DNA from: Verrucomicrobiota bacterium
GTDB taxonomy: Bacteria > Verrucomicrobiota > Verrucomicrobiia > Limisphaerales > BJHT01
Direction: 5' to 3'
NCBI GenBank assembly: GCA_014193395.1
Contig: BJHT01000019.1
Location: 1-46,764 of the forward strand
Length of the DNA stretch: 46,764 bases
Shown: in pieces, positions 26,119-34,904 of the stretch
How the letters are laid out: the number at the start of each line of letters is the position of its first letter
Numbering within the stretch: position 1 is the first letter of the stretch
Program-made: the position numbers and the translations under genes
Notes under the pieces: generated by a model
The model's database searches: none
The model's input: only the letters and a program-made list of their open reading frames with translations
What the model was told of the DNA's origin: nothing

Positions 26119-27777
26119 ATGAACTCAATAACCGCAGTTGCGATGAACCACGAAAAACACGAACCACAGGATAGCAAAGGGGCGGGACGAATATTTGCGC
26201 CGCCAAGAAAACTTCTTTGCGGGGTGAATCACGTGCTCGATGCAGCGCATTCCGTTTTCGTGTCTTTCGTGTTTTTCGTGGTCGCATCTCCAGTTTCAAA
26301 ACCGCAACCAACCCTTACCCTGCTCGCCGCCCTCCTGCTGTGGTCCCGGCTCGAGCTTCGCGCCGCCGAGACCGCGAAGCCCGTCGCCAAACCCAACATC
26401 CTCCACATCCACGCCGACGATCATCGCCCGGACGGCCTGCGCGCGCTGGGCAATCCGATCCTGCATACGCCGCACCTCGACACGCTCGTCGAACGCGGCA
26501 TGACCTTCACGCGCTGCTACACGATGGGCTCGATGATCGGCGCAGTCTGCACGCCCAGCCGCACGATGATGCTCACCGGGCGCTCGTGGCAGCGCATCCC
26601 GCGGTCGCCCGACGCCCAACCGAACGCGGGCGACCCGGCCACATTCCTCCCGCGCGTCATCGCCGCCGCGGGCTACCAGACGTGGCACATGGGCAAGAGC
26701 GGCAACTCCTTTCCGCCGGGCATCCAGGCCTTCGAGACCAACCTGATTGAAGACGGCCGCGGCAAGGATGATGGCGAAGGCCGCGCCGCTTCGAGCCGGC
26801 GTCTCGCGGACCGCACGATCGAATTCCTGAAGGCCCGCACCGAAACCAATGCCGCCAAACCTTTCTACATCTACCTCGCGCCGCCCGTGCCGCACGATCC
26901 GCGCGTCGCCGAGCCGCAGTTTCACAAGCTTTACGACCCTGCCAAAATCCCGCTCTCGCCCGCCTTTCTCCCGCAGCATCCGTGGGACAACGGCGAGATG
27001 ACCGTGCGCGACGAGAAGCTCGCCCCGTGGCCCCGCACGCCCGCCGACACGCGCCAGCAGCTCGCCGATTACTACGCCTGCATCACCGGGCTCGATCATC
27101 ACGTTGGCCGCATCTTCGCAGCGCTCAAAGCCAACGGACACTGGGACAACACGATCATCATCTTCACCGGGGACAACGGGCTTTCGCTCGGCGAGCACGG
27201 GCTGTTCGGCAAACAGAACCTCTACGAGTTCGGCGGCATGCACGTGCCGCTGGTCATCGCCGGCCCCGGCATTCCCAAGGGCCGCAGCGACGCGCTGGTT
27301 TATCTCATGGATTTGTTCCCGACCTTCGCGGAATTCGCCGGTGCCACGCTGCCCGCGGGCGTCGAGGGCAAAAGCCTGCGCCCCGTGATCGAAGGCCGCG
27401 CCACGAAGGTCCGCGACGTCCTCTACACCGGCTACCGCAACTGCCAGCGCGCGCTCCGCGACGACCGCTGGAAACTCATCCGCTATCCGCTCGTGGACAA
27501 AACCCAGCTCTTCGATCTCGCGGCCGACCCGCACGAACTCACCAACCTCGCCGACCGCCCCGAGCACGCCGCCAAGCTCGCCGAACTTACCGCTCTCCTG
27601 CAGCGCGAGATGGATCGCCACGCCGACAAAATCCCGCTCCGCGTCGCCAATCCACAGCCCGCCGAATGGACGCCGCCCGGCCAGGACAACGCGCCGCAGA
27701 AGCCGAAACAAAAAGCGAAGGCTGCGCGCAAAGCCGCCGCGAACGAGGCGGCCACCAAACCAGCACCGCCGAAATAG
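26119..27777 (+). CDS. Type I (formylglycine) sulfatase
   Basis: The frame gives 552 residues from the ATG at 26119. Asp100-Asp101 in HIHADDHRPDG bind the metal. Cys144 in AVCTPSRTMMLTGR is the CxPSR cysteine that a formylglycine-generating enzyme converts to FGly. ITGLDHHVGRI, FTGDNGLSLGEHGLFGKQNL and the C-terminal LFDLAADPHELTNL complete the fold. Such enzymes remove sulfate from carbohydrate or aryl esters in the periplasm. The first ~55 residues are encoded inside a dispersed inverted repeat, while a proper signal peptide (TLTLLAALLLWSRLELRAAE) begins near residue 65. The true start may therefore be a GTG at 26269 or 26278. The C-terminus is a Lys/Ala/Pro tail. Confidence 0.85.
   Translation: MNSITAVAMNHEKHEPQDSKGAGRIFAPPRKLLCGVNHVLDAAHSVFVSFVFFVVASPVSKPQPTLTLLAALLLWSRLELRAAETAKPVAKPNILHIHADDHRPDGLRALGNPILHTPHLDTLVERGMTFTRCYTMGSMIGAVCTPSRTMMLTGRSWQRIPRSPDAQPNAGDPATFLPRVIAAAGYQTWHMGKSGNSFPPGIQAFETNLIEDGRGKDDGEGRAASSRRLADRTIEFLKARTETNAAKPFYIYLAPPVPHDPRVAEPQFHKLYDPAKIPLSPAFLPQHPWDNGEMTVRDEKLAPWPRTPADTRQQLADYYACITGLDHHVGRIFAALKANGHWDNTIIIFTGDNGLSLGEHGLFGKQNLYEFGGMHVPLVIAGPGIPKGRSDALVYLMDLFPTFAEFAGATLPAGVEGKSLRPVIEGRATKVRDVLYTGYRNCQRALRDDRWKLIRYPLVDKTQLFDLAADPHELTNLADRPEHAAKLAELTALLQREMDRHADKIPLRVANPQPAEWTPPGQDNAPQKPKQKAKAARKAAANEAATKPAPPK
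26148..26281. repeat. Inverted repeat across the sulfatase start
   Basis: CCACGAAAAACACGAA (26148-26163) is the reverse complement of TTCGTGTTTTTCGTGG (26266-26281). The flanking TGCGA/TCGCA also pairs after a 4-base gap. The element covers both candidate ATG starts' downstream sequence and the alternative GTG codons of the sulfatase gene. Confidence 0.8.
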
Positions 27778-27784
27778 TCCGCCG

Positions 27785-27899
27785 GCGGAGTGCGCCCGTC
27801 CTCGGGCGCAGCAACGCGCAAACACTGTGCGGCATCGGCTCTGTTCCCAACGCCCAGTGCGTGCGGACGCCGCTGCGGCCGGGGACGGCCGCACTCCGC
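27785..27899. repeat. 28-bp imperfect inverted repeat
   Basis: The arms at 27785-27812 and 27872-27899 are reverse complements at 25 of 28 positions. They share GCGGAGTGCG / CGCACTCCGC at the outer ends. It starts 8 bp after the sulfatase stop. The rest of the gap to 28119 holds no gene I can support. Confidence 0.75.
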
Positions 27900-28119
27900 G
27901 GCCGCACTCCGCCGCCCTCACCTTCCTCTTCCTCCGACCCGCCGACGCCCCGCTTGTTGAGCGACCGACCACACCCATTCGCCCAAAACTTCGCAACGCA
28001 CCGTGGTCCGCCACCGGGGAAATTGTGGCCATCCAATGATTGACCGCCAAGATCTTATGCCAGAAGGTGCCCGCCGAAAGCCCAGTTCCAGTCCCGTTGG
28101 CAGCAACCATTCTGTGCCC

Positions 28120-28926
28120 ATGAAAATCCCCGACCCTCGCTTCGCTCGTCCGGTAATTTCCTCCCGCTCCGCGCAGCCCGCGCCCGCGGCCATCATCGCT
28201 ACGCCGCCGCCGCCGCGCCCATCGGCCTTCACCTTGATCGAACTGCTCGTGGTGATCGCCATCATCGGCATCCTCGCCGGAATGCTCCTGCCCGCGTTGG
28301 GCCAGGCCAAGGAGAAGTCCAAACGGACGCAGTGTCTCTCGAACCTGAAGCAGCAGGGCCTCGCCAACACGATGTATCGCGATGACTACCAGGATGAATT
28401 TCCCACCGCCAACCCCGACGTGGTCGCGACCTACTACTCCTACGGCGGCAAGCAGGGCACCGAGTACACCGTCACCAACCGGCTGCTCAATCCCTACGTC
28501 ACCATCAACGGCCCGGTGAGCACCAACAGCGAAGGCGCCGAGCGCGTCTTCCGTTGTCCCAGTGACAACGGCGCGACCGCCGGGACGTGGCCCGGCAACC
28601 GCAAGCCCTCGATCTACGACACCTTTGGCAGCAGCCATTTTTACAACAGCGGCGCGATCAACAACGACGGCGTCAAGGGCCTGTTTCGCAAGCGCACCGG
28701 CCACATCAACAATCCGAACCGCGTCATCCTGGTGAACGATTTCTCCTTCAACGTCCATGCGCTCAACAGCGCCACGTTCCAATTCTCCTACTGGCACGAC
28801 AAGAAGCGCCTCGGCTTCGGCAACAACGCGTTTGTGGACACGCACGTGGAATATCAGCAGGCCACTCAGAACGCCCCCGACTTCCAGCGCGGCGCCGGCT
28901 GGACTTTCGTCTTCGACGATCCGTGA
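28120..28926 (+). CDS. Prepilin-type (type II secretion pseudopilin-like) protein
   Basis: This 268-residue protein has an N-methylation signal: PRPSA^[15 protein letters not shown], with cleavage before Phe37 and the conserved Glu at +5 (Glu41). Ala replaces the usual Gly at -1, as is frequent in Planctomycetes and Verrucomicrobia. The mature part begins with a long hydrophobic helix. It continues with the family words [15 protein letters not shown] and RVFRCPSD, and ends with a [11 protein letters not shown] segment where relatives have 'FADGHV'. It would be processed by a prepilin peptidase and assembled or surface-displayed. The 36-residue leader from the ATG at 28120 is long; a start further upstream would make it longer still. 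It is a singleton with no secretion genes nearby. Confidence 0.85.
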   Translation: MKIPDPRFARPVISSRSAQPAPAAIIATPPPPRPSAFTLIELLVVIAIIGILAGMLLPALGQAKEKSKRTQCLSNLKQQGLANTMYRDDYQDEFPTANPDVVATYYSYGGKQGTEYTVTNRLLNPYVTINGPVSTNSEGAERVFRCPSDNGATAGTWPGNRKPSIYDTFGSSHFYNSGAINNDGVKGLFRKRTGHINNPNRVILVNDFSFNVHALNSATFQFSYWHDKKRLGFGNNAFVDTHVEYQQATQNAPDFQRGAGWTFVFDDP

Positions 28927-28953
28927 GCCGCAGGTCGCCGACGGTTTGCGGCT
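28926..28953. terminator. Weak stem-loop after the pseudopilin gene
   Basis: AGCCGCA and TGCGGCT pair around a 14-base loop that begins at the stop codon of the upstream gene. There is no T-tract, so this is tentative. Confidence 0.3.
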
Positions 28954-29017
28954 TCCGGCATTCCTGAAAGCCCCGCGTTACCCGCACGGTTACGCCTCTG
29001 GGTGCCCACCGCGCCGA

Positions 29018-29407
29018 TCATCGCGCAAATGCGAAGCGGATCAGGCTCATCGCCAACGCGAACCCGAATCCGTTCACGAAACGTTCCAGACCCGCACGTT
29101 CGCCTCCGCGCTTCTCCTGCCATTTACCCACCAGCGACATCGCCCAACCCGCCAGCGACGGAACGAGCAGCAACGCCGCCACCCGCAGCGCCGCCGTGGG
29201 GAGAAAGTGTTCCTTGAAGAGCAGCAGGGAAACGATCCCCGCGATCACCCCGAGCAACACGCTGCCAGAAAAGCTCAGCACGGGATGCCGGCGCGCGGTG
29301 TGCCCGTCCACCAGCGACCGCAGGCCGAAGTCCATAAGCAGCTCGCCGAAGAACTGAATCACCAACTCGGCGAGGAACTGGAAAAGAATTTCAAAAATGA
29401 ACTCCAT
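29018..29407 (-). CDS. Small integral membrane protein of unknown function
   Basis: The protein has 129 residues from the ATG at 29407 (MEFIFEILFQFLAELVIQFF). The N-terminus is an amphipathic helix rich in Phe, Glu and Leu. Two clear transmembrane stretches follow at about residues 48-66 (SGSVLLGVIAGIVSLLLF) and 74-92, and a third weaker one at 110-127. I recognise no family with certainty; similar short proteins occur as conserved hypotheticals in Verrucomicrobia. The gene lies downstream of proA on the same strand, 178 bp away, and could be in its transcript. A longer N-terminal extension is open in frame but lacks the family-like start. Confidence 0.6.
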   Translation of the reverse strand: MEFIFEILFQFLAELVIQFFGELLMDFGLRSLVDGHTARRHPVLSFSGSVLLGVIAGIVSLLLFKEHFLPTAALRVAALLLVPSLAGWAMSLVGKWQEKRGGERAGLERFVNGFGFALAMSLIRFAFAR

Positions 29408-29585
29408 CGCTGTGGGGAAGGTTTTGCGCCCGGAACTGCCGTCAGGCCCGAACCACCGGCGACAGACACCAACAAACACGGCCGTAAACTGCGGTCTGCT
29501 GCTTCACCCTTGGGCTGAACCGGGGCCAGGCGTCGTGGCCAATCGTATCCGTGTCCCTCCGCGGTTAAACCATCGTTTCTCCGAT

Positions 29586-30872
29586 TCACCCGCGCACCTG
29601 CCCGGTCCCATCCCCCAGCCACTTGTAGGTGGTCAATTCCTCGAGCCCCATCGGCCCGCGCGCGCCCAGCTTGTCGGTGCTGATGCCGATCTCGGCGCCC
29701 ATGCCATACTCGCCGCCGTCGGTGAAACGCGTGCTCGCGTTCCAATACACCGCCGCCGAATCCACCTCCGCCTGGAACTGCCGCGCACGCGATTCGTTCC
29801 GCGTCACGATGCTGTCCGAGTGCGCCGAGCCGTAATGATTGATGTGCTCGATCGCCGCCCGCACGCCATCCACCACGCGCACGTTGAGGATGTAGTCGTT
29901 GTACTCGGTGAACCAGTCGCGCTCCGTCGCCTCTTTCACCGTGAGCTGCGTGTGCGGAACGGTCGCCTGCACGATGGCCTTGGCGGCGGGATCGGCGCGC
30001 AGCTCGACATTTTTCTCCCCGAGGCGCACGGCCATCGCCGGCAGGAAACGGTCCGCAATCGTGCGGTCCACCAGCAGCGTCTCGGCGGCGTTGCACACGG
30101 CGGGGCGCTGGCATTTGGCGTTCATGACGATGTTTTCCGCCATCGCGAGATCGGCGTCGGCATCCACATACACATGGCAGACGCCCTTGTAATGCTTGAT
30201 GACCGGCACCTTCGAGCACTCGCTCACGGCGCGGATCAAGCCCTCGCCGCCGCGCGGCATGCAGAGGTCCACGTACTCGGTGAGCGAGAGCAGTTCCTTG
30301 ATCGCGTCGCGGTCGGTGGTCGGCACGACCTGGATGGCGTGCTGGGGGAAATTGCCCACCTCGCGCGCGGCGGTCTCGACCATGATCTGCGCGATGGCAC
30401 GGTTGGAATTCATCGCCTCGCGGCCGCCGCGCAGAATCACCACATTGCCCGACTTCAGGCAGAGGCTGGCCGCGTCGGCGGTCACATTCGGGCGCGATTC
30501 GTAAATGATGACGATCACGCCGATGGGCACGGAAACCTTGCGCAGGCGCAGGCCGTTCGGGCGCACGCGCTCGTCGAGCAGACGCCCGACGGGGTCCGGC
30601 AGCGCGGCCACTTCGCGCAGGCCGCGCGCCATCGCCGCGACGCGTTTGTCGTCGAGCAGGAGCCGGTCGAGCATCGCGCCGGAAAGGCCGGCCTCGCGGC
30701 CCGCGGCCATGTCGAGGGCGTTGGCGGCCTGGATGACGGCGCGGTCTTGTTCGAGCGCATCGGCCATCGCGAGCAGGCAGCCGTTCTTTTCCGTCGTGGT
30801 GAGCCGCGCGAGTTCGCGCGACGCGGCCTTGGCCTGGCGCGCCAGTTGGATCATTTCATCCCGTAAAGTCAT
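29586..30872 (-). CDS. proA: Gamma-glutamyl phosphate reductase
   Basis: ProA reduces gamma-glutamyl phosphate to glutamate-5-semialdehyde with NADPH, the second step of proline synthesis in the cytoplasm. The 428-residue length is typical. Diagnostic segments are VPIGVIVIIYESRPNVTADA, LRGGREAMNSN, the catalytic cysteine Cys260 in QRPAVCNAAETLLV, and EYGMGAEIGISTDKLGARGP near the end. The ATG at 30872 gives the usual N-terminus. The proB partner is not in the window. The argA-type gene 2.3 kb away also uses glutamate but is separated by two unrelated genes. Confidence 0.97.
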   Translation of the reverse strand: MTLRDEMIQLARQAKAASRELARLTTTEKNGCLLAMADALEQDRAVIQAANALDMAAGREAGLSGAMLDRLLLDDKRVAAMARGLREVAALPDPVGRLLDERVRPNGLRLRKVSVPIGVIVIIYESRPNVTADAASLCLKSGNVVILRGGREAMNSNRAIAQIMVETAAREVGNFPQHAIQVVPTTDRDAIKELLSLTEYVDLCMPRGGEGLIRAVSECSKVPVIKHYKGVCHVYVDADADLAMAENIVMNAKCQRPAVCNAAETLLVDRTIADRFLPAMAVRLGEKNVELRADPAAKAIVQATVPHTQLTVKEATERDWFTEYNDYILNVRVVDGVRAAIEHINHYGSAHSDSIVTRNESRARQFQAEVDSAAVYWNASTRFTDGGEYGMGAEIGISTDKLGARGPMGLEELTTYKWLGDGTGQVRG

Positions 30873-31055
30873 GCCGCGAAACTAAGCATCGGAACGCGGG
30901 ATAAAAGGGGGAAGTTCCGGTTTCAGCCGGGGGAACCGGGCCCCCCACCTGGATCGTTGCGAACCCGGGCCGGACGCGGATTCGCCACCGGATCTGAGCC
31001 GCGCGACGGCGACGGACGAGCTTGCGCCGGGCTTGCCTCGGGTGGCCGGAACGCG

Positions 31056-32231
31056 ATGTTCGGCCCGATGTTATCGCGATTCCCCCTCGCCCGGTCGCAA
31101 TGCGCGCGCGCCGTCGCCGTGCTTTGGGTCTGCCTTGCCCCGTTCCTTTGCAACGTTCGCGCCGCCGTGCCGCCGGTGCAGACGGTCTTTGTGATCGTGC
31201 TGGAGAACAACAACTGGGCGGCCATCAAGGGCAGTTCCTCCGCGCCGTATCTCAACAACGTCCTCCTCCCGCAGGCATCGTATTGCGAGCAGTACTACAA
31301 CCCGCCGGGGCTGCATCCGAGCGAGCCGAACTACATCTGGCTCGAGGCGGCGAGCAATCTCGGCATCGTCACCAACGACGATCCGGCGATCAATCATCGC
31401 GCCACGACGAATCATCTCGTCGCGTTGCTGCGAGCGGCGGGCGTGTCGTGGAAGAGCTACCAGGAGGACATCAGCGGCGCCTACGTGCCGTTGACGGCGA
31501 CCAATCGCTACGCGCCCAAGCACAATCCGATGGTGTTTTTCGACGACGTGACCGGGACGAACAACCCCGCCGATCCCTACGGCCGCGCGCACATCCGGCC
31601 CTACTCGGAACTCTGGACGGACCTCGCGAACCACACCGTCCCGCGCTACTGCTTCATCACGCCCAACCTCTGCAACGACGGCCACGACAACTGTCCGCCG
31701 GGCTACAACCGCATCCGTCAGGGCGACGACTGGCTCGCCACGGAAATCCCGAAGATCACCAACTCGCCCGCTTATCAGAACAACGGCGCGATCTTCATCG
31801 TGTGGGACGAGGGCCTCGGCAGCGACGGTCCCATCGGCCTGATCGTGCTCTCGCCGCTCGCGCGCGGCGGCGGCTATTTCAACAACCTCCACTACACGCA
31901 CAGTTCGTTCGTGCGCACGATGCAGGACATCTTCGGCGTGAACCAAACTTACCTGGCTGATGCCACGAACGCGCGCGACCTCTTCGATCTCTTCACGCCG
32001 TTCGCGGTGGCAAGCGCCCCCCAGCCCGCGGCCAACGCGTTCCAACTCGAGGTCACCGGCGTGATCCTGGGGAAAACCAACCTGCTGCAAATGTCCGCCG
32101 CGCTCCCCGCGTGGACGACGATCGCGACGAACGTGCTGCCGGTGAATGCGCTCTCCAATCGTTTCCAGTTCACGGACACCTTTCCGACGGCCACTGCGAA
32201 TCGTTTCTACCGCGTGCTGCAACTGCCATGA
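31056..32231 (+). CDS. Secreted phosphoesterase (phospholipase C/acid phosphatase family) with C-terminal RFYRV module
   Basis: This 391-residue protein starts at the ATG at 31056 (or 31068), followed by a signal peptide ending near VRAAV. It matches the PF04185-type phosphoesterase fold: FVIVLENNNWAAI at the metal site, HNPMVFFDDV, CFITPNLCNDGHD and IFIVWDEG. Members include phospholipase C and acid phosphatases that release phosphate from organic esters outside the cell. The last ~60 residues (FQLEVTGVILGKTNLLQMSA ... ANRFYRVLQLP) form a separate small beta module that also ends the giant protein at 41273. It is probably a sorting or binding tail. It diverges from proA and is followed by a 192-bp repeat. 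Confidence 0.8.
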   Translation: MFGPMLSRFPLARSQCARAVAVLWVCLAPFLCNVRAAVPPVQTVFVIVLENNNWAAIKGSSSAPYLNNVLLPQASYCEQYYNPPGLHPSEPNYIWLEAASNLGIVTNDDPAINHRATTNHLVALLRAAGVSWKSYQEDISGAYVPLTATNRYAPKHNPMVFFDDVTGTNNPADPYGRAHIRPYSELWTDLANHTVPRYCFITPNLCNDGHDNCPPGYNRIRQGDDWLATEIPKITNSPAYQNNGAIFIVWDEGLGSDGPIGLIVLSPLARGGGYFNNLHYTHSSFVRTMQDIFGVNQTYLADATNARDLFDLFTPFAVASAPQPAANAFQLEVTGVILGKTNLLQMSAALPAWTTIATNVLPVNALSNRFQFTDTFPTATANRFYRVLQLP

Positions 32232-32278
32232 GCGCGATGGCGGGCGGGCCGCGCGCTCGTTCGCTCGCGCCGCAGTGA

Positions 32279-32470
32279 TTTGGAGTGCGGTGACTTGTCA
32301 CCGCTTTCGCGCAGGCGACTTGTCGCCGTCAAAATTCTGGACGGCTCCAATCACGCCCGCGCGCCACCGCTGGCGCGAGCCGTGAACGCCCTCATTCCCA
32401 CCCACGCCTCCCGCACTGCGACGGCGACCAGTCGCCTCGAAACAGCGGTGACAAGTCACCGCACTCCAAA
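32279..32470. repeat. 192-bp palindromic mobile-like element, copy B
   Basis: It has the same length and terminal sequences as copy A at 5659. The interior (CTGGCGCGAGCCGTGAACGC) occurs in copy A on the other strand, so the copies are inverted relative to each other. It fills nearly the whole gap between the convergent phosphoesterase and L,D-transpeptidase genes, ending 7 bp from the latter's stop. No target-site duplication is obvious. Confidence 0.85.
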
Positions 32471-32476
32471 TGCGCT

Positions 32477-33094
32477 TCACCGCCGCGCGATCCACACCAG
32501 CGTGCCCACTGGCACGGCGGCGTAGAGCGGAATGAGATCGTCCGCGGCGAGATGAACGCACCCGCCGGACGCAGGCTGGCCGATGGTGGCTTCGTCGCCG
32601 GTGCCGTGGATGTAGATGTAGCGCGCGTAGGTGTCCACGTTGCCGCCCCGATTGAAGCCATCCTCAAGGCCAGCGAGCCACAGGATGCGATTCGTGATGG
32701 CCCCGGGCACCATGCCATTCGCGAGATTTCCCACGGGCCGGCGGTCACGGAAAATGGTGCCGACGGGCTGGTCGCCGCCGTGTTTCTCGGCGATGTGGTG
32801 CAACCCCAGCGGTGTGCGATTCGAGCCGGCGATCTGCCCGATGCCGTGGCGCGAAGTGGAACAGCGAAAAGTTTTTTTCAGTTCATACCCTGCCGCGGGC
32901 GACGCGGCGGACTCCGTGGTCCGAGCACCGCGGGCGCTGGTGCCGACGCGCCGTTTCACAAACCAATCCAGGCGCTGCGTCGCGACATGAACGACGAGCA
33001 CGTTGCGTGTGAGCGGAACACCGAGCCGCATGGTGGCGAGCAGCAGCTTCGGCGGCAGACGCGGGGCGCGCGGGGTGCGGGTGGGAGCGGTCAT
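32477..33094 (-). CDS. L,D-transpeptidase (YkuD/ErfK family)
   Basis: This 205-residue protein has the YkuD catalytic motif: His163 in IYIHGTGDEA and Cys179 in SGGCVHLAADD. The catalytic cysteine attacks the L,D bond of peptidoglycan stem peptides, forming 3-3 cross-links or anchoring lipoproteins. The N-terminus (ARG/PRO-rich, then LLLATMRLGVPL) is a poor signal peptide, and the start could be the internal ATG at residue 22. TPLGLHHIAEKHG is another conserved family segment. The gene reads the same way as the argA-type gene 117 bp upstream, with a repeat between them. Confidence 0.85.
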   Translation of the reverse strand: MTAPTRTPRAPRLPPKLLLATMRLGVPLTRNVLVVHVATQRLDWFVKRRVGTSARGARTTESAASPAAGYELKKTFRCSTSRHGIGQIAGSNRTPLGLHHIAEKHGGDQPVGTIFRDRRPVGNLANGMVPGAITNRILWLAGLEDGFNRGGNVDTYARYIYIHGTGDEATIGQPASGGCVHLAADDLIPLYAAVPVGTLVWIARR

Positions 33095-33149
33095 GGGTGC
33101 AATCGGAAAGGCGGCTCGGTGCGGCTCGGGCGTGGCCCCAGTCTTTGTC

Positions 33150-33235
33150 GGAGACGACGTGAGGAGACGCTAACCTCCTTTTTTCCAACCACGCTGCTCC
33201 CGGAGAAAAGATCAGGTTCTCCTCACGTCATCTCC
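33150..33235. repeat. Dispersed repeat GGAGACGACGT family, copy 2 (inverted pair)
   Basis: The arms GGAGACGACGTGAGGAGA (33150-33167) and TCTCCTCACGTCATCTCC (33218-33235) are reverse complements at 17 of 18 positions. The right arm lies inside the 3' end of the N-acetylglutamate synthase gene and encodes its final GDDVRR residues. The left arm matches 4230-4263. Confidence 0.8.
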
Positions 33236-34582
33236 TGCAGGCGGCGGTGCCGCCGGTGCTGCGACCGGCGGCTTCACGCGCTCGGGCGTTTCGAATCCGG
33301 GCCGCGTGAGTTTCTTGACGAGGATTTTCGAGTTGCGCCCGCTCTGTTCGTACTTCTCGCGGCGGGTGGGCGGCAGGTCCTCGGGCTTCCCTTCGACGAA
33401 GCCGCCCTTGCTGATGAAGTAATTGAACGCCTGCGTGGAGAGCGTGATGAGTTCGTCGAGCCCCATCTCGACGGCCTTGTTCTCGACGAACTGGATGAGC
33501 TTGCGCCCGATGCCCTGGTTCTCGTGCGACGGGTTGACGTAGAGGAACGCCAGTTCCCCGGTGTTGGTTTCGGGATAAACATGCAGCGCGACGCACGCCA
33601 CGGGATTGCGGTCGATCTCGAAGAGGTAGTAGTCGCCCACGTTTTTCTCGATCATCGCGCGGGTGCGTTTCACCAGTTCCTGCGTGGCCATCGAGGTCTT
33701 CGTGAGCCGGAGCAGTGCGCGGATGTCCTTCTTCATCACCGGCCGGATTTGCTGATATTCGCTCGCGTAGATCAGCGTGCCGATGCCCTCGTTGGAGAAC
33801 ACCTCGGCGAGCAGTCCCTCGTCCACGCGGCCGTTGATGATGTGAACCCGCTGCACGCCCTGATGACATGCGGCGGCGGCATGGACGGCCTTGGAAATCA
33901 TCTCCGGCTGAAACTCGTAGCGATGATGCGCGAGCAGCACGTCGAGGTCCGAGACGCGCAACTGCCGGAGCAACCGCCCGTGCCGCACCAGGCCGTCGGC
34001 AGTGGTCATGAAAATCAGCTTCACCGCCTTGAGCGCCTCGGCGAGCGCAACGGCGACAGCATCCGAGTTCACCCGGTAAGTCCGGCCATCGCCATCGAAG
34101 CCGAGCGGCGGAACGACCGGGATGATGCCTTGCGCGAGCAGCATCTGGAGCATCTCGGTATCGACGCGCTCGACCTTGCCAGTCAGTTGATGATCCACGC
34201 CGCCGATGATGCCCATGGGATGCGCGATGATGGCATTGGTCGAGACGGCGCGCAGGTCGTTGGCGGAGAGGCCTTCGAGAATTTCGTGCGTGAGGCGGTT
34301 GGCCGCGGTGAGCGCGAGCTTGAGCGTCTCGGCGTTGGTGATGCCGGTGCCGTCGAGATTGGACGCGGTGACTTTCTGCTCGGCGGCCAGCGCCTGAATC
34401 TGCGCGGCGGCCCCATGCACCAGCACCACGCGGATGCTCAGCGAGCGCAGGACGGCGAGGTCGAGCAAGAGAGTGGCGAAGTTTTCATCCGTGACGACCG
34501 CGCCATCCATGGTGATGACGAAGGTCTTGTCCCGGAAACGTGGGATGTATTGCAGGATGCCCCGCAGGTCGGTTGGTTTCAC
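33212..34582 (-). CDS. argA: N-acetylglutamate synthase, ArgA type (amino acid kinase + GNAT)
   Basis: This enzyme acetylates glutamate with acetyl-CoA, the first step of arginine synthesis. The protein has 456 residues: an amino-acid-kinase-like domain (about 1-290: RGILQYIPRFRDKTFVI, RVVLVHGAAAQI, TYRVNSDAVAVALAEAL) and a C-terminal GNAT domain (AFLYVNPSHENQGIGRKLIQ). The start is GTG at 34582; the N-terminus MKPTDLRGILQYIPRF is standard for ArgA, and the first in-frame ATG (residue 25) would remove part of the kinase fold. The last ~25 residues are Pro/Ala-rich and end in GDDVRRT, encoded by a dispersed repeat. In typical ArgA the kinase domain is regulatory and binds arginine. Confidence 0.93.
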   Translation of the reverse strand: MKPTDLRGILQYIPRFRDKTFVITMDGAVVTDENFATLLLDLAVLRSLSIRVVLVHGAAAQIQALAAEQKVTASNLDGTGITNAETLKLALTAANRLTHEILEGLSANDLRAVSTNAIIAHPMGIIGGVDHQLTGKVERVDTEMLQMLLAQGIIPVVPPLGFDGDGRTYRVNSDAVAVALAEALKAVKLIFMTTADGLVRHGRLLRQLRVSDLDVLLAHHRYEFQPEMISKAVHAAAACHQGVQRVHIINGRVDEGLLAEVFSNEGIGTLIYASEYQQIRPVMKKDIRALLRLTKTSMATQELVKRTRAMIEKNVGDYYLFEIDRNPVACVALHVYPETNTGELAFLYVNPSHENQGIGRKLIQFVENKAVEMGLDELITLSTQAFNYFISKGGFVEGKPEDLPPTRREKYEQSGRNSKILVKKLTRPGFETPERVKPPVAAPAAPPPAGDDVRRT

Positions 34583-34719
34583 TTCTCGGTCCCGTCATTC
34601 ACGACGGGCGGCCTTTGTAATTCCCGCCGCCCGCGATTCAACCTTTATTTCCCCGGCCGCCGCGAAATGCGTTGGAATGCGTAGCTGGCGCGATGAGCGG
34701 CGGCGGAAGCTCCAAGCGC

Positions 34720-34904
34720 AAAGTTCAAAGCTCAAGGGAAGCAGCAAGCCGCAAGCTCCAGAAGCCATGCGTTGCGCGGTGGATTGAACGATCCTCCGTT
34801 CCGCCAGAGCGACGACCGCTGGCCCCTCACCGGGAACGAATGAATTCATCGCCCGGCCTGCCTTGGGCTTGGCGCATGGTTCCTTGCCTTGAGCTTTGAA
34901 CTTT
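34720..34904. repeat. 18-bp perfect inverted repeat upstream of aat
   Basis: AAAGTTCAAAGCTCAAGG (34720-34737) is the reverse complement of 34887-34904. Outer AAGCTC/GAGCTT words pair after a 7-base insertion on the left. No gene is supported between 34583 and 35001; this repeat, and presumably the divergent promoters for argA and aat, occupy it. Confidence 0.75.

Noticed and set aside
26296..28845. 849-codon minus-strand frame across two genes
   Set aside because: Antisense to the sulfatase and pseudopilin, both of which carry diagnostic motifs.
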